Source of the DNA: G964291335 sp964291335
GTDB taxonomy: Bacteria; Chloroflexota; Dehalococcoidia; Lucifugimonadales; UBA3495
Direction of reading: 5' to 3'
Length of the DNA: 64,000 nucleotides
NCBI GenBank assembly: GCA_964291335.2
Contig: OZ219748.1
Span: 1,922,001-1,986,000, forward strand
Shown here piece by piece: positions 7,289-14,260 of this stretch. The number at the start of each line of letters is the position of its first letter. Position 1 is the stretch's first letter. Both the position numbers and the translations under genes were made by a program. The notes beneath the pieces are model-generated. The model had not been told where the DNA came from, did not search any database, and saw only the letters and a list, made by a program, of their open reading frames with translations.

Positions 7289-9796
7289 ATGGAATCCCTT
7301 AAACTGCTGCTCCCGGCCCGGCCCCGGCTGCCGCTCAGGCCGTCCCGGCTTTCCGGCATTGGCATTGCCCCGCTGCTGACCCTGATTCTGATACTGGCCG
7401 CCGGCCTGTACCCGGCCGGCCTGCCCCGGGTGGCGGCGGCGCCGCCGCAGCAGGAGACGCCGTCCACTGCGCCCAGCCAGGCTACGGTGGCGGCGGAACC
7501 GCGCAGTCCGGGCCGGCGAGCCAGCTACCAGGTAACCTTTATCAACGGCAGCCAGCCCCTGCGTCCCCTTCAAGACGCTATTGTGCTGACGGTTCACCGG
7601 GATGTAAGGGTGCCGCCTCAGTTGCCGCCGACCGCGGTGCAGGTGCGCTACCAGAACGCCGACCAGACTGAGGTCGGCCTCGGCGCGGCGGCGTCGGTGT
7701 CTCTGACCAACCAGGATGCCCCGAACCTGGATACCACGCTGACTATCTACCCGACGTTTGCCGGGCCCGACGGGGAGCCGACGCGGCGGGCGGTGCCGGC
7801 CGGCGCTCAGGTTACGCTGACCTTGCCGGCGCTGGCCGGCCTGAGCAACCCCACCGAGGGGGGGGCTTATTCCTGGCTGGTAGCCACCAGCATCGGCGGG
7901 GAGGCCACGCCTTCGGTGGCGGCCCGGCACCCGGAGGCGGCAGTGCGCCGGGCCCACGGGCAGCGGGAGCCTGACCAGTATTACCCGGCGCCGGACAGCT
8001 TTGACCCGGCTTTCAATGGCCTGCTGGTGGACCGGGAAATTGAGCTGAGCCAGGACGAGGCCGGGCGGGGCGATGCGATAACTGTCTTTGGCCGGGGCTA
8101 CCGCAATGACACAACCCTTACCTTCTGGCGGGACGGAAACCTGGACGGACGGCGGGACCTGGACGAGTCGGTTCTGTGCCGGGTTACGGTGAGCCGCTAT
8201 GACGACGGTTATTGCACCTTCCAGATTAGCCGTCCGCCCTTTGCTCCCGGGGTCGGCAACTGTACCCTGGACGGGCCGGCCGATTGCAACCTGGTCAACG
8301 CGACGGACGGTCGGGAGCAGTCCGCTACCGTAGTGCGGGACGCAGCGGCGGTGGTGGCCAACAGCCTGGCCGAGGCGCCTCAAACGCTGGAACTGAAGCC
8401 GCAGGTCATCGGACTGGTAGGGACGAATCGGCAGCTGGAACTGCAACTGGCCGACTTTCCGCCCGGCTCCATTACATCCCTGACCCTGGGGGGCGTCAAA
8501 GTGCCTTTGCCGTCCGGCAGAAGCTACCGGGTGCCAGCCAGTGGCAGCCTGGTATTCACCGAACCGCTGCCGCCGGGGGTGCGGCAGGGAACCCAGGTTC
8601 TGCGGATAACCGTCAACGCCGCCGACGGGCAGCGGCGGGAAGTGCTGGAAACCCTGCTGATACCGGCCATCTCCGTGGTAATTGCCAACCCGTCGGCAGT
8701 ATTGCCCAACCAGAACATCCGGCTCAGTGGTTACGGCTTCGGCTACCAGAACCGGCGGCGGGGTCAGATTGTGTCCCTAACCCTGGGGGGGCAGGAAATT
8801 GACCCGCAGCGGGTCAACGGTGGTGGCGGACTGCCCCGGCTGGATTCCCAGGGCCGCTGGCAGGCTACGGTAAGTCTGCCGCTGGACCAGACGGTAGCCG
8901 GCCCGGGGAAGCGGACGCTGCGGGCGCGGGACGAATTTGGCTGGGTCGGCGAAACCACGGTGGTCTTTCCCCAGCGGCAGGTAACCCTGACGCCGATTTG
9001 GGGGCGTCCCGGCACCCGGCTGACGGTAAGCGGCGCGGGGTTCCCGGCACGCAATGTTCAGGCGTCGGACACCAGCATAACGATAACCTACCAGTCGGAG
9101 CGCGGACAATCACTGGCGGTAGCCGAAACCAACGCCGCCGGCCAGTTCGAGGCGGAATTGACCATCCCCCGCGGCGTCCCTGCCCCCTCTACCAACCAGG
9201 TGCAGGTGGAGTTCGTGGACGACCGGGGCGAGCGCATTACCACGCTGGTTTACCATAGCGTCCCCGGCGCTACGGTAGCCGCTGAGCCGGCGGACGGCCC
9301 ACCGGGTACTGCGGTGGCCCTGCTGGGCGAGGGGTTCCGGGCCTTTACGCCGGTCAGCCGGGTGCTGGTCGGAACCGTTGACGTTACGCCGGCGCCCCGG
9401 CCCTACACCGACGAGCAGGGAACGGTGGCCCTGGAGGTTGTCTTGCCCCATGTGTCACTGGGCGCCGTGCCGGTTACAGTGGAAGCGGGCGGCCATACGG
9501 CCAGTGGCATAGTGCAGGTGGTAATGTCTGGCAATATTCCAGGCGACAGCGAGCCGACGGCCGAGGCGTTAGCCAGCCTGGGGGATAACTTTGTGCGGCT
9601 GTTCCACTTCGATAATGACGCCAAGACCTGGAGCTTTTATGACCCGCAGGCTGAGGAGGCCAGTTCCCGGAAACATCTGATAACCGGGCAGGCTTATTGG
9701 CTTCTGGTTCAAGAGCAGGCAATAGTATCGCTCAACGGTAAAACCCGCCCGCTGACCTGCGTGGCCCGGAACTGCTGGAATCTGATAGTGTGGTAG
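7289..9796 (+). CDS. large secreted Ig-like repeat protein with Cys-Trp-Asn C-terminal domain
   Basis: An 835-residue exported protein, paralogous to the one at 2663-5725. After a basic N-terminus a hydrophobic segment (about residues 24-45) ends at Val-Ala-Ala-Ala-Pro. The middle has beta-rich modules, including the shared Ser-Asn-Pro-Thr-Glu-Gly-Gly motif and IPT-like Gly-x-Gly-Phe turns. Three modules near the C-terminus align with the paralogue in order. The final 70 residues are the shared terminal domain, ending Asn-Cys-Trp-Asn-Leu-Ile-Val-Trp. ATG 7289 has TAAGGA about 7 bases upstream; an upstream in-frame ATG at 7214 would put the signal peptide too deep. Probable cell-surface protein. 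Confidence 0.8.
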   Translation: MESLKLLLPARPRLPLRPSRLSGIGIAPLLTLILILAAGLYPAGLPRVAAAPPQQETPSTAPSQATVAAEPRSPGRRASYQVTFINGSQPLRPLQDAIVLTVHRDVRVPPQLPPTAVQVRYQNADQTEVGLGAAASVSLTNQDAPNLDTTLTIYPTFAGPDGEPTRRAVPAGAQVTLTLPALAGLSNPTEGGAYSWLVATSIGGEATPSVAARHPEAAVRRAHGQREPDQYYPAPDSFDPAFNGLLVDREIELSQDEAGRGDAITVFGRGYRNDTTLTFWRDGNLDGRRDLDESVLCRVTVSRYDDGYCTFQISRPPFAPGVGNCTLDGPADCNLVNATDGREQSATVVRDAAAVVANSLAEAPQTLELKPQVIGLVGTNRQLELQLADFPPGSITSLTLGGVKVPLPSGRSYRVPASGSLVFTEPLPPGVRQGTQVLRITVNAADGQRREVLETLLIPAISVVIANPSAVLPNQNIRLSGYGFGYQNRRRGQIVSLTLGGQEIDPQRVNGGGGLPRLDSQGRWQATVSLPLDQTVAGPGKRTLRARDEFGWVGETTVVFPQRQVTLTPIWGRPGTRLTVSGAGFPARNVQASDTSITITYQSERGQSLAVAETNAAGQFEAELTIPRGVPAPSTNQVQVEFVDDRGERITTLVYHSVPGATVAAEPADGPPGTAVALLGEGFRAFTPVSRVLVGTVDVTPAPRPYTDEQGTVALEVVLPHVSLGAVPVTVEAGGHTASGIVQVVMSGNIPGDSEPTAEALASLGDNFVRLFHFDNDAKTWSFYDPQAEEASSRKHLITGQAYWLLVQEQAIVSLNGKTRPLTCVARNCWNLIVW

Positions 9797-10065
9797 GCGC
9801 AGGCGCCCCGCTGCGGAATTGGTGGACACACCGGAGGCGCCAAACCAGGGAAGCTGATAGCGTGGCAGCGCAGTCAGGGCCGCCGCGGCGCAAGGGTAGA
9901 GCAAGGTATGCGGGCCATTTTTAGGCCAACTGGCAAAAGGGTGGCCGCGGCGCAAGGGGAAGCCGGGTTTCAGAAGGCTGGTCCTGTTGACGTTGTAACG
10001 CGGGCGGGCTTGACGACCACCCTCACGGCCTCGTCGGCAGTTCCCGTTGGCGCGGCGGCGGGGCG

Positions 10066-10710
10066 CTAAACCGGACGGGCGCGGGGTTCCAGCACGATAA
10101 CTTGCAGGTTGGCCGGCAGGTTGCCGGTGGCAACCGTCAGGCTGCGCCGCGATTGAAGCTCGCTGACCCCCATCTCCCGCAGGAAGGCGTCCAGGCTGCC
10201 CAGGGGTTCGCTCACCCCGGGGATCTGGTAATGCATGGGGATTGTTACCCGGGGGGCCAGGTCCTGCATCAGCTGGATTATCTGGTTCAGCGACAGGGTG
10301 CAGCCGCCGCCCACCGGCGCCAGCAGCACGTCCACCGGCTGCAACTCCTCGGCCTGCCGGGCAGTCAGGGGCGCGGCAATATCTCCCAGGTGGCACACGT
10401 TCACGTTGTCCATCACTATGGAATAGGCGACGTTGCGCCGGGCCGGGGGCTGCCCCTCGGTCAGAGGCGTCATTACCCCCCGGGCCGCAATGCCGGAGTA
10501 TTCATACTCGCCGGGGGTATTGAACACCCTGGGCGAACCGCTTACCTCCCCCGGGTTGTTGTGATTGGGGTGGCTGTTGCTGATGGTAACCACAGTGGCC
10601 GGGCGGGTTTCCGGCCGCAGGCCCAACGCTGCCGGGTAAGGGTCGGTAACCACTACCAGGTCGTCGGAGCGCAGACGGAAGCAGGCGTGGCCCAGCCAGG
10701 TAATTTCCAT
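10066..10710 (-). CDS. metallo-beta-lactamase-fold protein (COG2220-like)
   Basis: A 214-residue protein opening with Thr-Trp-Leu-Gly-His-Ala-Cys-Phe-Arg, the usual start of COG2220/UPF0173 hydrolases. The metal motif normally written His-x-His-x-Asp-His reads Asn-Ser-His-Pro-Asn-His here: the first His and the Asp are both replaced by Asn. Later Gly-Asp-Ile and Pro-Met-His-Tyr motifs are present. Metal content may therefore be altered. It starts 2 bases after the BioY stop, so the two are probably translationally coupled. Substrate unknown. Confidence 0.75.
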   Translation of the reverse strand: MEITWLGHACFRLRSDDLVVVTDPYPAALGLRPETRPATVVTISNSHPNHNNPGEVSGSPRVFNTPGEYEYSGIAARGVMTPLTEGQPPARRNVAYSIVMDNVNVCHLGDIAAPLTARQAEELQPVDVLLAPVGGGCTLSLNQIIQLMQDLAPRVTIPMHYQIPGVSEPLGSLDAFLREMGVSELQSRRSLTVATGNLPANLQVIVLEPRARPV

Positions 10711-10712
10711 AG

Positions 10713-11360
10713 TCAGCGGCTGCCGCCTTTCACCAGGTTTACCAGCTGCCAGGCGCCGGGCAGCAGCAGGGAGGCCGCTGCCAGTTTAACCAGGTCGCCC
10801 GGAATGAAGGGGTACAGCCCCAACCCCAAAGTGGCGGCCCATACCTGGCCGTCGGCTGCCGAAGGGTCAATCCCCGGTGCGAACCGGGACAATTGAAACA
10901 GCCCCGGGATGTAAATGGCTGCGTTGCCAGCCAGCATGGCCAGAATGACTTTTGGCTGCCGGTCCCAGCCTCGCTCGGCCAGCCAGCCCACCAGCCAGGC
11001 CGCCGGGATAAACCCGATGATGTAGCCTCCGGAGGGCATGGCCCAGACCAGACCCGAGGCGCCGCCGGCGTAGAATGGAAGGACGCTGCCCGCCGCCAGG
11101 TATAGCAGCATGGCGGCGGCCCCGCGGCGGCGGCCCAGGGCGGCCCCCGCCAGCAGGACGGCGAAAGTCTGGCCGGTAATCGGCACCGGGGTAAACCCCA
11201 AAGGTATCTTGACCTGGGCCAGCAGGGCGGTGAGGAGGCAGGCCCCCACCACCAGCGCAACATCCCGGGCCAGACGCCGGGCCCGGTCGTCAGCCTGACC
11301 ACCAGATTGCAGCAAAGCGTCGGCCAGCACCGGCCAATATCGCTGCGGATTAGCTTCCAT
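10713..11360 (-). CDS. bioY: biotin transporter BioY
   Basis: A 215-residue integral membrane protein with about six hydrophobic segments. The diagnostic stretch is Phe-Thr-Pro-Val-Pro-Ile-Thr-Gly-Gln-Thr-Phe-Ala-Val-Leu-Leu, with Pro-Ser-Gly-Gly-Tyr-Ile-Ile-Gly-Phe in the middle. It is the substrate-binding S component of an ECF biotin transporter. No ecfA or ecfT gene is nearby, so it acts alone or with a shared energizing module elsewhere. ATG 11360 has a modest AAGGG upstream. The metallo-hydrolase gene follows immediately. Confidence 0.88.
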   Translation of the reverse strand: MEANPQRYWPVLADALLQSGGQADDRARRLARDVALVVGACLLTALLAQVKIPLGFTPVPITGQTFAVLLAGAALGRRRGAAAMLLYLAAGSVLPFYAGGASGLVWAMPSGGYIIGFIPAAWLVGWLAERGWDRQPKVILAMLAGNAAIYIPGLFQLSRFAPGIDPSAADGQVWAATLGLGLYPFIPGDLVKLAAASLLLPGAWQLVNLVKGGSR

Positions 11361-11386
11361 CAAAACCCTTCACCGCGCCGCCCCGG

Positions 11387-11761
11387 CTACCAGACAATCT
11401 GGTTCCAGCAGTTGTCGCCGCGGCAGCTGAGGTTATGATCCTTGCCGCCCAGGGTAATTACGCCAATGGTTTCGGTAACCAGAATCCAGTAAGATTCGTT
11501 GATTACGAAATCCTTCTGAGTGCTGGCATCCCCCGCCCTCGGGTCGTAGAAGAGCCATACCTTGGTGGCATTATCGAACTTGAAAGAGCGGACGAACCGG
11601 TTGCCCAGGGGCGCCACTGCTTCGGCGGCGGGCATGGCCGTCTGGGCCATAACCGCGCCATGGGGCGCCGGCGCGTTTCCGGGAACCGTCAGCGCTACCC
11701 CTGCTATCACCGCCGCCACCATTGCCGCCGCCGCCAGAACCGCTAGTTTTCGCATCGCCAT
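11387..11761 (-). CDS. small secreted protein made of signal peptide plus Cys-Trp-Asn domain
   Basis: At 124 residues this is the minimal member of the island's family. A signal peptide (residues 1 to about 40, ending Val-Met-Ala-Gln) is followed by the shared C-terminal domain and little else. It keeps Phe-Val-Arg-Ser-Phe, Phe-Tyr-Asp-Pro-Arg-Ala, Ser-Tyr-Trp-Ile-Leu-Val, and ends Asn-Cys-Trp-Asn-Gln-Ile-Val-Trp. AAAGGAGAG lies about 12 bases before ATG 11761. Because the domain stands alone here, it probably folds independently rather than serving only as a tail on a larger protein. Confidence 0.75.
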   Translation of the reverse strand: MAMRKLAVLAAAAMVAAVIAGVALTVPGNAPAPHGAVMAQTAMPAAEAVAPLGNRFVRSFKFDNATKVWLFYDPRAGDASTQKDFVINESYWILVTETIGVITLGGKDHNLSCRGDNCWNQIVW

Positions 11762-11874
11762 TTGACTGAAACTCTCCTTTGGTTGAATGATTGAAATATC
11801 CTGCCCGGCCTAGCGAGGGCGCGCAACCCTTTGCCGCCCACCCCCTTCGGCCTTCGGGCCCAGCGCCGAGAACT

Positions 11875-12732
11875 TTACCAGACAATCACGTTCCAGCAGT
11901 TGCCGCCCCGGCAGGTAAGGCGGCCGCTGCGGCCGTTAAGCCGCCACTCGGCATCTTCCCGAACCAGAATGAAGTAAGCATGCCGCGTAACCAACTGGGT
12001 CAGAGTATTGGCCTCGCCGGCCCGCGGGTCGTAAAACCGCCATTCCTTGCGGTTATTATCGAAGCTGAAGGCCCGCACAAAGTTATCGCCCAAAGCCGAA
12101 ACCAACAAGTCTATTTCCACCGGGCCGCCGCCGCATTCCGCCGCCGCGCTGGCGGCGAGGTTGAAACCCGTCTCTACGCTGCCCATGACCCAGGGGTGGG
12201 TGCGACTTGCGGTCAACTGACCGATTCGGAAAACTATGCTGCCGGCGCTGCGCCCCACGGCAATAGTGTACCCGCCGTTCCCTTTCACCCGGGTACGTCC
12301 CACCAGAACGCTGCCATCCCAGGCGGTAACCAGGACACCGGCCCTGACTGCCTGTCCATCCACCGTTGCCATGCCGGTGAAGATGTGGGGCGGTTGGCTG
12401 GTTAAGGCCGTCGGGTCAGGTTCAGCGTAGGTTGGCGGGCGAAGGCCCCGGTCCCGGCAGCCGCTCCCGGTCTGCGATACAGCGCTCAGGTTGAACCCGG
12501 TTTCCACGCTGCCCATGGTCCACTGGGGGAAGGTCTGCTCGGCGTCCAGCCCCTGCACCTTGAAGCTGATTATCCCGCCGGAGCGGGCCACTTGCAGCGT
12601 GTAGCCGTCATCGCCGCGGGTTGTGGTCATGCCAATCCGCTTATCCCCGTCCCAGGCCGTTACCTGGGTATTATCCGGGGCGGTCAGCCCGTCCCAGGGT
12701 GGCCGTGCCGACGAACACGTGGGGCGGCTCAC
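11875..12732 (-). CDS. secreted protein with two Trp-Asp-Gly domains and Cys-Trp-Asn tail, N-terminus frameshifted
   Basis: The open frame gives 285 residues: two copies of the domain seen in the collagen-like protein (each with Val-Thr-Ala-Trp-Asp-Gly and ending Glu-Thr-Gly-Phe-Asn-Leu), then the shared C-terminal domain ending Asn-Cys-Trp-Asn-Val-Ile-Val-Trp. The GTG at 12732 is not a natural start. The signal peptide and first domain residues lie upstream in another frame (to about 12844), and comparison with the collagen-like gene shows one extra base at 12693-12695. As given, the product would lack an export signal. Confidence 0.65.
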   Translation of the reverse strand: MSRPTCSSARPPWDGLTAPDNTQVTAWDGDKRIGMTTTRGDDGYTLQVARSGGIISFKVQGLDAEQTFPQWTMGSVETGFNLSAVSQTGSGCRDRGLRPPTYAEPDPTALTSQPPHIFTGMATVDGQAVRAGVLVTAWDGSVLVGRTRVKGNGGYTIAVGRSAGSIVFRIGQLTASRTHPWVMGSVETGFNLAASAAAECGGGPVEIDLLVSALGDNFVRAFSFDNNRKEWRFYDPRAGEANTLTQLVTRHAYFILVREDAEWRLNGRSGRLTCRGGNCWNVIVW

Positions 12733-12844
12733 TCTGCGCCATGACCATTGCCAGAGGCAGCGCCGCCAGCAGGGCCATAAGCAGAACGGCTAGCGATTTT
12801 GCAAGCAAGGCGCATTCCCCAGCCGGTCGTTTTCCGGCAGCCAA
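12692..12844 (-). pseudogene. displaced signal-peptide exon of the preceding gene (frameshift)
   Basis: On the minus strand from TTG 12844 the frame reads a Lys-Arg-containing n-region, a Leu/Ala-rich core and Val-Met-Ala-Gln-Ser-Glu-Pro-Pro-His-Val-Phe-Val-Gly-Thr-Ala-Thr-Leu, matching the start of the collagen-like protein. It then hits the wrong frame because GGG replaces the expected GG (12693-12695). Removing one G restores Thr-Leu-Asp-Gly-Leu-Thr-Ala-Pro-Asp-Asn. Either a real inactivating insertion or a sequencing error. Confidence 0.65.
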
Positions 12845-12995
12845 TCAACCGTCATAATGCCAATTAAATGCCGTCTCCGGGTTACCTGCCGCCGGCGCCC
12901 CGGCTCAATTCAGGTTGAACGCAAAGCCGCCGCTGCCGCAGTGAGGTATTCCACGGCAGGAAATTATAATTGCAACCGGCCAGCCCGGTCAATGC

Positions 12996-13025
12996 TTGAC
13001 CGGCAAATTGAGACCGTGCTAAAGT
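12996..13025 (+). promoter_or_regulatory. possible hrcA promoter
   Basis: TTGACC (12996-13001), 18 bases, TAAAGT (13020-13025). The GTGCTAA overlapping the -10 resembles one arm of a CIRCE element, but the matching left arm is not present. Confidence 0.35.
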
Positions 13026-13139
13026 CCTTGCCAATAGCCGCCTGGCCGGGCAGATACGGGCTGACCCTTGCGCCCGGAAAACCGAACCGAAGGCGCTATC
13101 CGTATTACATAATATACTTAAATACACGCGGAACCAACC

Positions 13140-14174
13140 ATGCTCAGCCAACGCGCCGGAAGCGTACTGAACATTCTGGTAAATGAGTACATTACCACGG
13201 CCAACCCGGTGGCCTCGGAGGAAATCGCCCGGCTCTCGCCGACCAGGGTAAGCCCGGCGACGGTGCGCCACGCCATGTCCCGGCTTACCGAGGAAGGGTA
13301 CATTTCCCGTCCCCACGTATCCGCCGGGGCCATACCCTCAGACCGGGGTTACCGCTACTATGTAGAATCGCTGGAGGAGGTGCCCCCGCCGTCCGATACG
13401 GTGCAGCGGCAGATTCACCAGCACTTTTACCAGGCCGACGCCGACCTGGCCGACTGGAGTCGCCGCTGTGCCCTGATTCTGTCGCGTCTGACGGCCAACA
13501 TGGCTATCGTTACCGTGCCGCAGGCCCGCTCACCCCGGCTGAAGCAAATCCAGCTGGTCAACCTGGAGGAGCTTACCGCCCTGCTGATTATCGTGCTGCA
13601 GGAAGCTCGCCTGCTGCGCTGTCGGCTGCCGTTGGAGGAACCGGCCAGTCAGGAAACCCTCAACCGGGTGGCCAGCGGCTTGAACGAAAACCTGAGCGGC
13701 CTTAACCGGGCCGAAATTGCCCAGGCCGGCGGCGAGTTCACCTGCCTGGAGCAGCGGGTCAGGCAGCATACGCTGGCCCTGCTGCAGGAGGCCGAAACCT
13801 TCAGCCTGCCCGAACACTATGTGGACGGCCTGCGCTGGCTGCTTAACCAGCCGGAAATGTCCCAGGGCCGTCAGGCGCGGGAAGTGGTGGAACTGCTGGA
13901 AGAGAAGGTGCTGCTGGGCAGCCTTTTATCGGAACAGCCGGAAAGCGGCGACATCGCCGTTTACATCGGCGGCGAAAACCGGGAAGAACCGCTGCGCCCT
14001 TTCGGCGTCATCCTCTGCCGATACGGCATCCCCCACCAGGCCAGCGGCACTATCTGCGTTATCGGCCCCACCCGCATGGGCTACGCCGACGCGATCAGCG
14101 GCGTCGGCTTCCTCTCCTCGCTGATGAACCGAATGGTCGGCGAGTTTTACGGAGGCAGCCCGGCTGCCGGCTGA
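13140..14174 (+). CDS. hrcA: heat-inducible transcription repressor HrcA
   Basis: At 344 residues this is the normal HrcA length. The N-terminal winged helix is clear: Ser-Pro-Ala-Thr-Val-Arg-His-Ala-Met then Leu-Thr-Glu-Glu-Gly-Tyr-Ile, followed by Pro-His-Val-Ser-Ala-Gly-Ala-Ile-Pro-Ser-Asp-Arg-Gly-Tyr-Arg-Tyr-Tyr-Val. The C-terminal region has the family's Ile-Gly-Pro-Thr-Arg-Met-x-Tyr motif. HrcA represses chaperone genes through CIRCE sites. The usual grpE-dnaK-dnaJ neighbours are absent and polX follows 86 bases downstream. I see no complete CIRCE site upstream. Confidence 0.92.
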   Translation: MLSQRAGSVLNILVNEYITTANPVASEEIARLSPTRVSPATVRHAMSRLTEEGYISRPHVSAGAIPSDRGYRYYVESLEEVPPPSDTVQRQIHQHFYQADADLADWSRRCALILSRLTANMAIVTVPQARSPRLKQIQLVNLEELTALLIIVLQEARLLRCRLPLEEPASQETLNRVASGLNENLSGLNRAEIAQAGGEFTCLEQRVRQHTLALLQEAETFSLPEHYVDGLRWLLNQPEMSQGRQAREVVELLEEKVLLGSLLSEQPESGDIAVYIGGENREEPLRPFGVILCRYGIPHQASGTICVIGPTRMGYADAISGVGFLSSLMNRMVGEFYGGSPAAG

Positions 14175-14260
14175 ACCCTTTCCCGCCGCCGCCAAAGCCG
14201 GGGAACGGCGCCCTCTTTATGGTAAACTACCTTTAACTACCCTAGTCCCCAGGGGTTTCC

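Noticed and set aside
9818..9860. tRNA-Leu-like D-arm sequence (GGAATTGGTGGACAC)
   Set aside because: Only the D-arm region resembles tRNA-Leu. No anticodon stem, T arm (GGTTCAA) or acceptor pairing can be made downstream.
13011..13025. CIRCE operator upstream of hrcA
   Set aside because: Only one arm-like GTGCTAA is present; the TTAGCACTC arm nine bases away is missing.
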